A DNA stretch of 64,000 bases from the NCBI GenBank assembly GCA_037039685.1, contig JAWNGF010000003.1, positions 1,984,001-2,048,000 of the forward strand. Reading direction: 5' to 3'. The notes beneath the pieces were generated by a model. The model was not told the DNA's origin. It searched no databases and was given only the letters and a program-made list of their open reading frames with translations. This stretch comes from Ceratobasidium sp. AG-K. Taxonomy: Eukaryota > Basidiomycota > Agaricomycetes > Cantharellales > Ceratobasidiaceae. The position numbers were made by a program, and so were the translations under genes. This document shows positions 8,546 through 18,394 of the stretch, piece by piece; the first letter of the stretch is position 1; the number at the start of each line of letters is the position of its first letter.

Positions 8546-10549
8546 TTAGAGGGAGACCCCTTCTTTTCCCGAGTCTTCTATAATTGTTGCTTCCCTTCCT
8601 TTAACGCTAGGTTCCGTTGTTATCCATTCCTTGGACGGGCATTTGAATGAACGGTGTCCTTCCTGTCCGCACTTTAGGCAGCAGTTGGTTGCTATCCTTG
8701 CTTTGTATACTTCGTCAGGAAGCCGCTTTGTAGAGGATTGTCCGCTAGCGGTTGATTGGGGTGCCTTCTTCCCTGTAGAGGCCTTGATTTGTTGCAATTT
8801 TTGGTCAATAGAGATTGCGATTGAGATCCACCGGTCCAGTGACAGCTCCCGCTCCGTTCCGTCCTCGTTAATTAGGGTTAACTCGAATCGGGCTAGCTCG
8901 GTTTTTACTTCAGGCTTCAGTCCTTCCTTGAATTGGTTGATCAGTGCTTCCTGTCCCCAGTTGACGTCGACCAATAAGTATCGGAATTCAGAAGCATAGT
9001 TTGCTACCGAATTGTTTTGCCTGCATTTCCGGATATCGATTTCGGCTTTTGCCTTTTTGTTGGGGTCGCTAAATTGTTCCAAGAAGTGGGTTTTGAAGTT
9101 TTCCCATGAGGCTAGGTTTTCGTTATTTTCTCCCCGGTTTAGTGATCGAAGCAGTACTTGTGCCCAATGAGTGGCTGCTTTGTTCTCTGACTTGAAGTTG
9201 GCAAGTGCTTCGCGGATTCGTTCTTCGTGCGGGTTATATTGATCGCCTAGTCGGACGAAATAACTTTCCATTTGAGTGATGAACATTTCAGCACCCTCTC
9301 CCTTCTTCCCATCGAAGGAATCTCGGCGTGTAACTTTAGGGCAAAGTGTTCTTCCGCTGGAGTTGGGGTTCTCGGTCAGTCGTTGAAGCCTTTGTTCTAG
9401 TTCCTCGATCCTGGTTGATTCTGCTTCTGGATGTGGTGGGGAATTTGATCGTCTAGAAGGATGCTCGGCATGTAGGGAAGCTTTGTCCATTTCTTCCCGA
9501 AGGTTGTTGATGGTTTCTTGTATTGTTGTGACTTTGGTGGCAGTAGCGCTTCCCTCTTGTCGTAAGTTTTCTAGGCCTTGAGTTACTGCTTCGTTCCATT
9601 CAAATTGTCCTTGCCTAGTGGTATTGAGTTCCTCGCGGATATTGTTTACAAGTCCTTGTGTGTTTGTAACCTCATTTCGTAGTCTGGTTACGTCTTGCCC
9701 CACTAGGAAGGTATTATGTTCGCTGTTTCTCGAGGCATTGAGAATATCCGTGAGTGTTCCCTGTAGGGTGTTGATGGAATCGTTGAAGATTTGTTGGTTA
9801 TTTGCTAAGATCTGGGTGGATTGTTCTAAACCATTGAGTCTTCTATCAATAGTTATCCTCATTCCATCAATAATTCTTAAGAGTGCGTTGTGTCTTCCAA
9901 GGTGAAGATCGTCGAGGTCGTCCAGATTGCTAATCACAGTTCTACTGCTGGAGCTAGAACTTGAGCTGGGAATCCTAGGGACGTCTTGGCCTTCAGTTGA
10001 TGTTGGTTGCTGGGAATACCCTTGCGGTATATATGGCGGTGCAGGGTTGACTGGTGTCACGGCTTGAGAGCTTATTTGGATCGGACCAACATTGGTGATG
10101 GTTCCTGTGATCTGTGGGATTTGAGCGGCGTGGGAAATGTGTGGTGTGGGAGGTGGTCTAATAGGAACAAGGGATACGCCTCCATGGGCCTCAGGTTGGG
10201 GGGAAAAAAACTGTCTTCTGGATCCCAAAGGCCATAGTGGGCGTGAGGGTCCTGGGCTTGCATTTGAAATTGGGATTCGGATTGCCACCGGTGTGGGGTC
10301 ATCAGTAATATCCCCTGGTTCCCTAGTAACCATGGTAGGTTCTTCGTGAACGACTGAAATGTTCTCAGTGTTGAATGTTCCTGGCATAGAAGCTTGGCTC
10401 TGTGGGCGAGGCCTTGCTGGTCCTCCCGCCCGTGCTTGTGCAATATCTTGTTCGTTGAGGGAACTTGTAGGTCTCGAAGCCCTACTTGGTCCTCTTCTTA
10501 TTGATAATGGTGTTGCGAGGCGTGAGCCTGCGTCCTCTTGAATGGACAT
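8546..10549 (-). CDS. gag: Gag of element B
   Basis: 667 codons from the ATG at 10549, 23 nt inside the 5' LTR, to TAA at 8546-8548. The N-terminal third is Pro/Ser-rich and disordered. A central Gln/Asn-rich coiled coil follows (about residues 210-380), then the Retrotrans_gag capsid region (about 420-560) and a C-x2-C-x4-H-x4-C zinc knuckle (CLKCGQEGHRSFKC, about 624-637). In this family Gag forms cytoplasmic particles and binds the element RNA. Intact and CpG-rich. Confidence 0.93.
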   Translation of the reverse strand: MSIQEDAGSRLATPLSIRRGPSRASRPTSSLNEQDIAQARAGGPARPRPQSQASMPGTFNTENISVVHEEPTMVTREPGDITDDPTPVAIRIPISNASPGPSRPLWPLGSRRQFFSPQPEAHGGVSLVPIRPPPTPHISHAAQIPQITGTITNVGPIQISSQAVTPVNPAPPYIPQGYSQQPTSTEGQDVPRIPSSSSSSSSRTVISNLDDLDDLHLGRHNALLRIIDGMRITIDRRLNGLEQSTQILANNQQIFNDSINTLQGTLTDILNASRNSEHNTFLVGQDVTRLRNEVTNTQGLVNNIREELNTTRQGQFEWNEAVTQGLENLRQEGSATATKVTTIQETINNLREEMDKASLHAEHPSRRSNSPPHPEAESTRIEELEQRLQRLTENPNSSGRTLCPKVTRRDSFDGKKGEGAEMFITQMESYFVRLGDQYNPHEERIREALANFKSENKAATHWAQVLLRSLNRGENNENLASWENFKTHFLEQFSDPNKKAKAEIDIRKCRQNNSVANYASEFRYLLVDVNWGQEALINQFKEGLKPEVKTELARFELTLINEDGTERELSLDRWISIAISIDQKLQQIKASTGKKAPQSTASGQSSTKRLPDEVYKARIATNCCLKCGQEGHRSFKCPSKEWITTEPSVKGREATIIEDSGKEGVSL
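8564..8570 (-). promoter_or_regulatory. candidate -1 ribosomal frameshift heptamer (element B)
   Basis: In element sense G GGA AAA, phased as gag codons GGA and AAA, 15 nt before the gag stop. The pol frame is -1 and open from this point. Position and phase match element A (765-771). I did not find a convincing downstream pseudoknot by eye. Confidence 0.55.
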
Positions 10550-10557
10550 GTTTGTTA

Positions 10558-10569
10558 AGCTTGTTTTGT
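10558..10569 (-). promoter_or_regulatory. self-priming primer-binding site of element B
   Basis: In element sense, ACAAAACAAGCT begins 2 nt after the 5' LTR. It is the exact reverse complement of AGCTTGTTTTGT inside the LTR (10732-10743 on this strand), which lies 33 nt after the start of TATATATA and so should be the first bases of the RNA. Tf1 of fission yeast primes reverse transcription this way, from its own folded 5' end rather than a tRNA. Confidence 0.75.
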
Positions 10570-10571
10570 AA

Positions 10572-11037
10572 TGTCGTAAGCTTCTTCTTAATGACTATGA
10601 GACAAGCCGCGTTGGAGAGTGGACGGCACTAAGACCTAAGTGACCTCTTGAACCGCAACACACTTAAGTGTCTGTAGGCTCTTGAGGGTAGGGGTGGTTC
10701 AAAGTGTCACTCAAAGGGGATGTTTGACGAGACAAAACAAGCTGGGTTTACCAGGCTTGTTGGTCCTCTATATATATTCAGAAAGAGGCCGAGTCATACA
10801 AGGCGCAGCCACACGAGTCATACGAGACAGCCAGTCAGGAGTGTCCATGTGAGTCATGTTGTATGAACAGACATGACTCGTACAAAGCACAGCCGCGTTA
10901 CACAATGTAACAGATAACCACAAGGACGTGGCAACGCGGCACAGGAAAAGACAAACAACAAGCAAACAGAACAACAAGAAAGAGAACAGACGGGCGAGGC
11001 AACAGGTGAGTCCGATGGAGTAAGCTAGCTCACGACA
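10572..11037 (-). repeat. 5' LTR of element B
   Basis: 466 bp, TGTCG to CGACA, holding the promoter of the element. In element sense, TATATATA (plus-strand 10769-10776) is followed by the predicted start AGCTTGTTTTGT. Upstream are several near matches to the bZIP site TGACTCA (one TGAGTCA, others CGAGTCA). The right flank is the CTCAC duplication. Confidence 0.95.
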
Positions 11038-11042
11038 CTCAC

Positions 11043-12379
11043 CTGCTTTCAGCACTGCATACCACCCTCAAACTGACAGAATTACGGAACAAGTTAACCA
11101 ATGGCTAGAAGCATGGTTGCGCACCTTCATCAATCACCATCAGGACAATTGGGTGGAATTACTGCCTACTGCCAAATTCTGTTACAACATGCACAAGCAC
11201 AGGGTAATGGGAAAGAGCCCTTTTGAACTTGTCTATGGAAAGGAACCTTTATGGAATATATCCAGTATAGTGACAGAGGTTCCCAAAGCAAACACTGTAA
11301 TGACAAGATGGGAAGAAGCTAGGAAGGAGGCTAGTGCTGCCATGGAACTACACCGGATAAAGGAAAGGAATGTCAAGGAGGAGTACCAGGAAGGAGATCT
11401 TGTGTGGTTATTTGGACCAGACATCAAATTGAACAGACCGTCCAAAAAACTGGATAACAAAAAGTTCGGACCCTTTCCTGTGAAAAGGAAAATATCTTCT
11501 CACGCTTACAAGCTGGATCTACCGCCCACTATGAAGAAGCACCCTGTTTTCCATATCAACCTTCTAAGTCAGTACAAAGTTGACAAGGAATTCAATCAGA
11601 ACCAACTGTGTCCTCCACCAATTGTCATGGAAGAAGGAAACAAAGAATATGAAGTTGAGAAAATTGTTGATTGGAAAATGACAAAGGAAGGGGTTTTCTA
11701 TAGAATCCAATGGAAAGGATATGGAGAAGAAGATGATACGGAACAATGTGCAGAGGATGTAGGGCACCTAACTGAAATAGTGCAGAAGTTTCTGAAGAAA
11801 CACCCTGAAGCTCCAACACCTGCAAATTTCAAGGGGAGGATAAAAGGCAGAAGGGGGAGAGAATGGGAACCCATCTGCAAAACCTGCAACTACACCAAGT
11901 CCCACGCTTCACTCTACACTTTAAATCTTTTTTGCTCTTTGCAATGCCTGCCGTCACCCGCTGCACCATTGCCAACAACCTCATCTGCATCCTCAACTGA
12001 CCAGTGTTCACTACGGCAAGGATCCTTGATGCCAGAGCTGCCCTCTATGTCTTCAAGAGGTTGCAACACGGCCTGGGCAGAATGCAATTCCGGGTGTCAG
12101 ACGACATACTCCACTCAGACCTGGGGGAGTTCCAATGGGTCAGGAAAAAATGGCCAACACGAATGCAACTCCAACAAAAGGACATCTTTGTTTGTCAAGG
12201 ATGCGCCGCATTCCAGGTCTTGCAGGTGGTCCTCCTGTCCACCCATATGCTTGGAGTCATTGAATGGGGGCAAGAAGGGGCACACTCAAGCAAATGGGTA
12301 CCAGGGTATGACGGGAGACAGCCAATGCTCTGACCCAAGTGGAACAATGCCTGGGATGCCAATTACAAAAGGGACCTGA
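11043..12379 (+). pseudogene. pol of element A, part 3: integrase end and chromodomain
   Basis: Continues the integrase frame broken at 3816: the catalytic Glu region (ITEQVNQ), the C-terminal integrase domain and a chromodomain (YEVEKI near 11648, WKGYG near 11713). Codon phase across the element B insertion is exact once one CTCAC is removed. The open tail beyond about 11880 overlaps ORF3, as in element B. Confidence 0.87.
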
Positions 12380-12708
12380 GCGACTGGAGGATGGAGAGGG
12401 GTAGATACCAGAGGGAGAAATTCAAGTGGTTGCCAAACTGGTGGAGGAAGGAGGAGACTGACGTGTCAGCATGGAAGGAAGGAGAGCCGGACGTGCAACA
12501 ATGGGATGAGGAATTTGTGGAGGCCCAGAAGAGGGTGTTGGACTGGGCCAAGGCAGACTGGACAAAGGAGGAGACATGGGAAGAATGGGAGAAGTTCTTG
12601 GATGAACCGGGTAACACCGTGTTCAATCCCATTGACCTGACCCTGGAAGAGGACAAGGGACTTGAGGATTACATGCTGCATAAGGGGAAGGACTGCATGG
12701 TACAGTGA
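11944..12708 (+). pseudogene. ORF3 of element A, two stop codons
   Basis: Same protein as the element B ORF3, from the ATG at 11944 to the stop before 12709, in the -1 frame relative to pol. It is broken by TGA at 11998-12000 and TGA at 12331-12333; the second replaces a CGA arginine of element B. Outside those two codons the frame and the CQGC and W-E-E-W blocks are kept, so the ORF was probably under constraint until the element died. Confidence 0.75.
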
Positions 12709-12749
12709 GTCCATTTGAGTCCCCCAAACAGACTCTTAGGGGGGAGTAA

Positions 12750-13214
12750 TGTCATGAGCCAGCTTGCTCCATTAGACTCGTCTTGCGTCTCGCCTGTCTG
12801 CTCTTGTGTTTGTTGTTCTGTTTGTCTGTTGTTTGTCCTTTCCTGTGCCGCATTGCCACGTTCTTGTGGTTGTTCCGTTACTTTATGTAACACAGCTGTG
12901 CTTTGTACGAGTCATGTCTGCCTGTGCAGCATGACTCACTTGGACGCTCCTGACTGGTTTGTATGCATGACTCTTGTGGCTGCGCTTTGTATGACTTGGC
13001 CTCTTTGTGAATATATATAGAGGACCAACAAGCCTGGTAACCCCAGCTTGTTTTGTCTTGTCAAACATTCCCTGAGTGACACTTTGAACCACCCCTACCC
13101 TCTAGAGTCTACAGCCACTTAAGTGTGGTGCAATACAAGAGGTGTCTCAGGTCTTAGTGCTGTCCACTCTCTCTCGCAGCTTGTCTCATAGCCACCAAGA
13201 AGAAGCTTACAACA
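12750..13214 (+). repeat. 3' LTR of element A
   Basis: 465 bp from TGTCATGAGC to GCTTACAACA, preceded by the polypurine tract AGGGGGGAGTAA. It has TATATATA and the AGCTTGTTTTG block. The terminal AACA rather than GACA fits a G-to-A change. The matching left target duplication is not in the window. Confidence 0.88.
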
Positions 13215-13624
13215 ATCATGCCCTGGATGGCACTTTCACATACTCTTTACTTATCCTCCAGCAACTTATCCAGAATTTACTTGACAGATGGGACAAGAAA
13301 ATTGGTGAATTTTATTCTATGGGCTGCCCTCAATCAGTTGCCACCAGGCATACTCCTGCCTCATGCACTCAGTCCTCCAAGAAATTTGATCACACATCTC
13401 TGTTATGCATTTCTCCAGAAGGCAGGCCAATGATGATTGCCAAATTGATGTGTCAAAAGATTCAAAAGCTTACTGAAGCAATAGGAGACAAACGGGATAC
13501 CAACCATGGAAGATGGTGTAACAAATGCAAGAGTTCCTTGAGAAAAATTGCAAGCAATGTTGTGCTTGACATGTACCTGGATTTGGTGGAATGTGTGAAT
13601 AAGGTTGACCACTCTAGGTTGTAA
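13215..13624 (+). pseudogene. BTB-type gene copy 1, 3' fragment
   Basis: About 135 codons matching the C-terminal third of the intact gene at 27905-29024, ending ...DHSRL and TAA, with the family's W-C-x-K-C motif (WCNKC near 13521) and a conserved EFYS-x-x-CPQ block. The 5' part is cut off by element A, whose LTR ends at 13214. The sequence is poor in CpG compared with copy 3. Non-functional. Confidence 0.75.
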
Positions 13625-14950
13625 CTCTCTATGTAGAAGCAGTTGGCATTGAGCAAGATATCAAATAATAAAAAATAATTGGGCATACACCCATGATTTG
13701 ATTCAAATGGTATTATTAAGCCAGCTGTATGCTCAATAAGTTTAGTCCTAAACCCTGCACTTCTTGGTGTCAGGCCTTTGTGGAGGTGCATCACTGAACT
13801 ATCATGTGTGCACTCAGTTGTGGCCTGTGAAAATTATCCAGTAAATTATGGTCCCCCTTAGTGTAGAGCCAATGCAGGACCTTGGCCATGTGCAATGCCC
13901 CAATGTTGATAGAACCAAGGCCAAGAGAATGTGTAAATAAGTACAAGCTGGATCAACATCTTGACAGACCTGAGATCAAGCTATACTGGAACTTGTAGGG
14001 GAGTATTCTTGCCAGATTTGGTGAGAATATGCAGAGATATTTGCAAGATGTGGGTGGTGCTTGGAAATATGATTAGATATATCAACTTATCAACAGCTTG
14101 CGATTGGCAATGTGTACTGCACATGTATACACAGTTATTTGGGCATGAACTGACCCAATTTATCTAAATAACAATTGTGAGCCATGCCCAAGAAGCTACC
14201 AAAATTGTCTAAGACCATTTACCAGTTGTTCCACTTGCACAATCATCACAGATGACAGCAACTTAACTGGGAAGAGGTGACAAAGGATCTCCAAATCTTG
14301 TAATTTGTTTGCTCATCCTCCTTAGACAGTCCTAGATATTATTCAATGCATTTGGGCAACATTGTGCCCACATACACATGCCCCAATGGACACTACATAC
14401 CTATTGTCAAAAGTAGTGTTGCCTTCAGTTTGTCCATCAAGCCTACTAAGTTGCTCATAATGTAGGGTCTCTTTGTTTTCCTTTTCTATGCAATGTGCAT
14501 TTGTTAAATTAATGGATGCTATATGCATAGGCATGTATGTGATTCCCTGGCCTCATAGGAAGGATCCAGTTCACAAACTTGCCTTGGAGTTGCATGGCTG
14601 CTTGAACAAATACAGTATGTAACACAAATGTACAGACACTGGGCGCTTTTGGAGAGTTTCAGTGGTGGCACTGGTTTAGAGGCTCTAACAATTAAACAAA
14701 AAGCGCAGAAAGAGAGCAAAACATGTGAGATAGACAGTTGATTTTGTTACATGCAATTTAAGGTGGAAACAGCGGAGTGAAAAATGAGACAAAACACAAA
14801 GTTGAGTGTATGGTTATGTAACCTGTTTCACCGACCACAAGGTCACCCCCCTCAGAGTACTGGAATTGATTAATAGAGCAACCTTACATGTATATAAGTA
14901 CTCAAGCACAATGCCCAAAGTATCATACCAATTACCTCACTATCTCTACT
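13625..14950. other. spacer with a decayed BTB-gene upstream repeat
   Basis: No convincing gene. 13870-13983 aligns with 27657-27775 upstream of the intact BTB gene, which suggests that this is the promoter region of BTB copy 2, now separated from its coding part by the transposons to the right. The last few hundred bases should contain the left end of the Tc1-type element, but I could not find its inverted repeat. A/T-rich and poor in CpG. Confidence 0.5.
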
Positions 14951-15652
14951 ATGCCAAAGGCAATCTCTGAGGCATAGCTGAATGATATCCTTTCTGGGCT
15001 CAATGCCAGTCATTCTACCACTCAAATTGTCTCTGATTGTTGTGTTGCACATGGCACTGTCAATAGCATACATGCCAAGCACTGTCCACACCTTGTCAAA
15101 TCCCCTGGTGGGCATCCACCCAGACTTAACCCCACCACTGTTTGTCATGCCATGCAAATTGTCACCCACGGAAATTTGGTATCCACCCCACAAGCCACAC
15201 AACTACTGTCAAACATTACTGGGATAACCATGCATCCTCAAACAGTCTGTCAGGCTCTGAAAAGAGCTGGTCTCAAAGCTGTGAAGAAGGTCAAAAAGCC
15301 AAAGCTCACCACACAAGCCAAACAAGAGCACCTTGACTTTGCCCAAGTGCACCAGCACTGGATAGTTGAAGACTGGAAACACATGCTATGGTCAGACGAG
15401 ACCAAGATCAATCGCCTAGGGTCAGATGGCATCAAGTGGGGCTGGATATGTGGAGCAAAGCAGCCTTTGGACAGGCTGTTGGTTGGGACCAGAAATTTTG
15501 GCAGAGGCTCTTTGATGTTCTGGGGATGCATGGGGTACAAGGGAACCGGACTAGGGTGCAAGTTAGAAGGAACACTGAACTGGGAATTATACCTTGAAAT
15601 TTTGAAGGATGAAATGAGCTGCAGTCTGGAGCATTTGGGCTTGGAGCCTGAG
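14951..15652 (+). pseudogene. Tc1/mariner-type transposase, N-terminal two thirds
   Basis: The frame starts at ATG 14951 and continues in frame to the insertion point of element C at 15653. It has an N-terminal helix-turn-helix region and the first catalytic Asp in WSDETK. TAG at 14975-14977, nine codons in, breaks it. With the right part (23505-23822) the whole would be about 339 residues, normal for Tc1 transposases. The last five bases, CTGAG, are the target duplication of element C. Confidence 0.88.
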
Positions 15653-16149
15653 TGTCGTGACCTGTCCCGCCCTCTCTCTGCTTCTGCTGTCTCGTGGCTT
15701 GTTCTTGCGCCTTATGCGCTCTTTCTGTATAGATGTGCCCTCTCCCTCGTTTCGTGAGGTGTATGGATGATGTGTCACCATGAGTCATATGACTCATGCT
15801 GTTTCTATTGGCTGGCCTGCGCAGCCCCCTTTATGACTTGGACTTTGACTCAGACAAGTGACTCATGTATGTACTATGACTCACTTGCTTTCTTGGTATA
15901 TATACTGGCTTGCAAGCATGGTCATCCCCAGCTTGCTTCGCCTCGTCAACTCTCCCTGCAGTGTGATCAGAGGCACTTGGCTACTTAGCCCTTAGCACAG
16001 CCACTTGGACTTAGGAGCTAGTGACTTGTACTGACAAGACTAGCGTTCGTCCACCCTAGTGATAGAGTCTTAGAAGACTTATCACATATTGTTCCACATC
16101 TCAAAGGCCATTAGCGGTCGTCAACCATAGGCATTAGCAGGTTGCGACA
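15653..16149 (+). repeat. 5' LTR of element C
   Basis: 497 bp from TGTCGTGACC to GTTGCGACA. TATATATA lies at 15897-15904 and the predicted RNA start, AGCTTGCTTCGC, at 15930-15941. No difference from the right LTR was found by eye. Confidence 0.95.
15779..15904 (+). promoter_or_regulatory. cluster of five bZIP (AP-1/GCN4-type) sites and TATA box
   Basis: TGAGTCA at 15781 and TGACTCA at 15790, 15846, 15859 and 15877, all within about 105 bp and directly upstream of TATATATA (15897). The first two form a perfect 20-bp palindrome at 15779-15798. These heptamers are the classical site for bZIP factors of the Gcn4/AP-1 class. The same cluster is in the right LTR. Stress or starvation control is inferred. 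Confidence 0.6.
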
Positions 16150-16151
16150 TT

Positions 16152-16163
16152 GCGAAGCAAGCT
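16152..16163 (+). promoter_or_regulatory. self-priming primer-binding site of element C
   Basis: GCGAAGCAAGCT, 2 nt after the LTR, is the exact reverse complement of AGCTTGCTTCGC at 15930-15941, which starts 33 nt after the start of the TATA box. Element B has the same geometry with a different sequence, so the pairing covaries. Confidence 0.78.
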
Positions 16164-16205
16164 CTTAGTACGCTGAGCCACGAGAAAGCAAGGTCACGTG
16201 ACCAG

Positions 16206-18377
16206 ATGGACAATCGATCCTCAAGTGCAGCGTCTCGAAGGAGCGAGGCTCCAACAGCGACAATAGTCGAAGTCCGATCGAACCCCTCAAGAGGAGCTAG
16301 GGAACGAGCAGGTGATTGGACGGCACCACTTAGAAGTGGCAGCCGCGCATCAAGACCCCCTTCTACCAGCGTCCCAGGAGGAATCGGCAACATTATCGAA
16401 GCATCAGGAACTCAAGAGGAAACCAGGACGTCGAACGGACAAGGATCCATCTCACCAACAATTCGAGTGGTTGAAAATCCAATCAACACGCCACCACCAG
16501 CAGCTCCAGTCGTCACTCTCCATGGGGAAAGTGTGATTAGCCCTAGAGCTGTGCGCATGATTAGGATACCAGGACCACTTAGAAATGCGACTCCAGGGCC
16601 ATCAAACACCGGAACAACAGGGACTAGACGTCCTTTAGCATTTCCCGATTTCGGAATGCAATTTCCACCTCCAATAGCCACTCCTGCGTCCATGCCACCA
16701 CTAGTAGAAGTTCCCAGGACTCACAGTGCCCTGAGCGTGCCATCAACCTTCCAGTCACAAGGAAGCATTGAGTCAATTCCACAGGACGAAGGACTGAGAC
16801 AAGAACAACTGTTGGGAAATATGGAGGGGAACCCAATCCAAGCCCTGGAAAGGATCTTCAACACCCTTCAAATCCAATATCAACAGGAGAATGCAGTCCA
16901 AGCCCTTAGAATTGAGGGGTTGGAACGACGATGGGATCTGCAAACCCAAGACACGACAAACATGATGCAGCGAATTGAGCGCATCGCCTCTAGAACGGAA
17001 GACGGAGTCAACACTTTCTACGAAAGGCTGAGAAACGTTGATCGTGTTCAACAGAGAATCCTTGAAGTTTTCGTACAATCGGTTGAGAATTCCGAACAAA
17101 TCAACAACAGATTGAACAATTTCGATCTCCTGATGAACCAAACCTTACAGGGACAAACTCAGCGCATTACACGCATCGAAGAGACCCTAGGCAGAATGGC
17201 AGAAGGAATGAGAAATATGACCATCACTCTTGGAAGAATTGACGAAGAAGTCACCGACGGTTTCCAAGACCAAACCACTAGGATGCAAGAAGTTCGCCTA
17301 CAAACAAGGGAGACATTTGACCTTCTTGAACAGATTGGGGTCGATGCCCAGGTAGAATCTGAACATCGAAGGGAGGAGTCACGACGAACATCCCTTGATG
17401 TTCCTCAACGAAGAGAGGCAGCCCCTCATCTTCCGCCACAAGGACGACGATCACCCTCTTTCGAGGTACAAGGACAATCCGGGTATCAAATCAGGGATGA
17501 AGGAAGAACCTTTATCTTCCAAACGAACCAAGGAGGCAACGGAGGAAACTCAGGACCACGCATCAAAATGCCAAAAGCTTTTGAAGGATCCAGGGGAACA
17601 GCAGCCGAAACCTTCCTTGCAAGAATGAAAGCTTACTTCCGATTGAACCCTACCCAGTATGACACGGATGAACGACGCATTATAGCAGTATTGATGAACA
17701 TGGCAGAAGGTCCTGCTGGAAACTGGGCACAGCCGGTTCTCAATAGGTACAACGACAATCTAGACCACCCCTGGCTAGATTCATGGGAAGCTTTTCAAGA
17801 AGCTTACAACAGGCAATGGAGCGATCCCAGCAAAAAGGTTCAAGCTGAACAAGGGATCCAACAACTCTACCAAAACAAGAGCGTATCTGAATATGTATCA
17901 GACTTCCGACTTCTTTCCCAGGAACTCGACTGGAACGATGCGGCATTAGCAGCACGATTCAGACAGGGACTGAACCGCTTCATCAAAGCAGAGCTCGTTC
18001 GCGAGGAACTCAGAGATAGAGCAGGATCCCAACAATGAGATCTTGAGGGATGGATCAATATCGCCCTGCAAGCGGAGGAAATCAACAAACTAACCAACCC
18101 GGTTAGCACAAGGAAGAAAAACGAACAACCAGTTCAAGCAGAAGGTTCCAAGACCCAGAAAATCAAGGGGGATCTAGTCCCAAAGGAAGAAAAGAAACGC
18201 CGAAGGGAAAACAACCTCTGTATCAAGTGTGGAGAAGCAGGTCACAATCTTGCTGACTGCACAAAGGAATGGACCTTCAAGGACAAAGGGAAGAAACCTG
18301 TGAAAGGAAAAGCCGCTGAACTCAAAGTCGAGAAAGGGAATGACAACGGATCCACTGATTCCGAGTCGGAAAACTAG
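16206..18377 (+). pseudogene. gag: gag of element C with one internal stop
   Basis: The frame runs from ATG 16206 to TAG 18375-18377 (about 723 codons), interrupted only by TGA at 18036-18038. Beyond that stop the same frame goes on through the C-x2-C-x4-H-x4-C zinc knuckle (CIKCGEAGHNLADC near 18220) to the true end, so the stop is a lesion. N-terminal disordered region, Gln-rich coiled coil (about residues 210-390), then the Retrotrans_gag capsid region. Only distantly similar to element B gag. Confidence 0.88.
18368..18374 (+). promoter_or_regulatory. weak candidate frameshift site (element C)
   Basis: G GAA AAC directly before the gag stop. Pol is again in the -1 frame and open from 18359. 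The A-site half fits -1 slippage but the P-site half is imperfect, so this is much weaker than the heptamer of elements A and B. Confidence 0.25.
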
Positions 18378-18394
18378 ATGGGCATCTCTCCACC

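Larger units (their letters stand above)
3817..11037 (-). mobile_element. element B: full-length, intact-looking Ty3/gypsy chromovirus
   Basis: 7.2-kb LTR retrotransposon on the minus strand, flanked by perfect CTCAC duplications (3812-3816, 11038-11042). Order in element sense: 5' LTR (10572-11037), self-complementary primer-binding site (10558-10569), gag (10549-8546), pol (-1 frame, to 4653), third ORF (5088-4324), polypurine tract, 3' LTR (4282-3817). The two 466-bp LTRs differ at only three positions that I can see, so the insertion is recent. All three frames are uninterrupted and the RT YIDD, RNase H and integrase residues are present, so it may be competent. CpG dinucleotides are abundant, unlike in its host, element A. 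Confidence 0.95.
268..13214 (+). mobile_element. element A: decayed Ty3/gypsy chromovirus, interrupted
   Basis: This is an old LTR retrotransposon reading left to right: 3' part of gag (268-789), pol in three pieces (792-3048, 3516-3816, 11043-12379), a third ORF (11944-12708), a polypurine tract and a 3' LTR (12750-13214). Two later insertions split it: a solo LTR at 3049-3515 and the whole of element B at 3817-11037. Deleting each insertion plus one copy of its 5-bp target duplication rejoins the integrase reading frame exactly. The 5' LTR and 5' gag are absent or lie beyond the inverted junction at 267/268. Many CpG-to-TpG/CpA changes, a broken RT active site and several stops show that it is dead. 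Confidence 0.9.
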
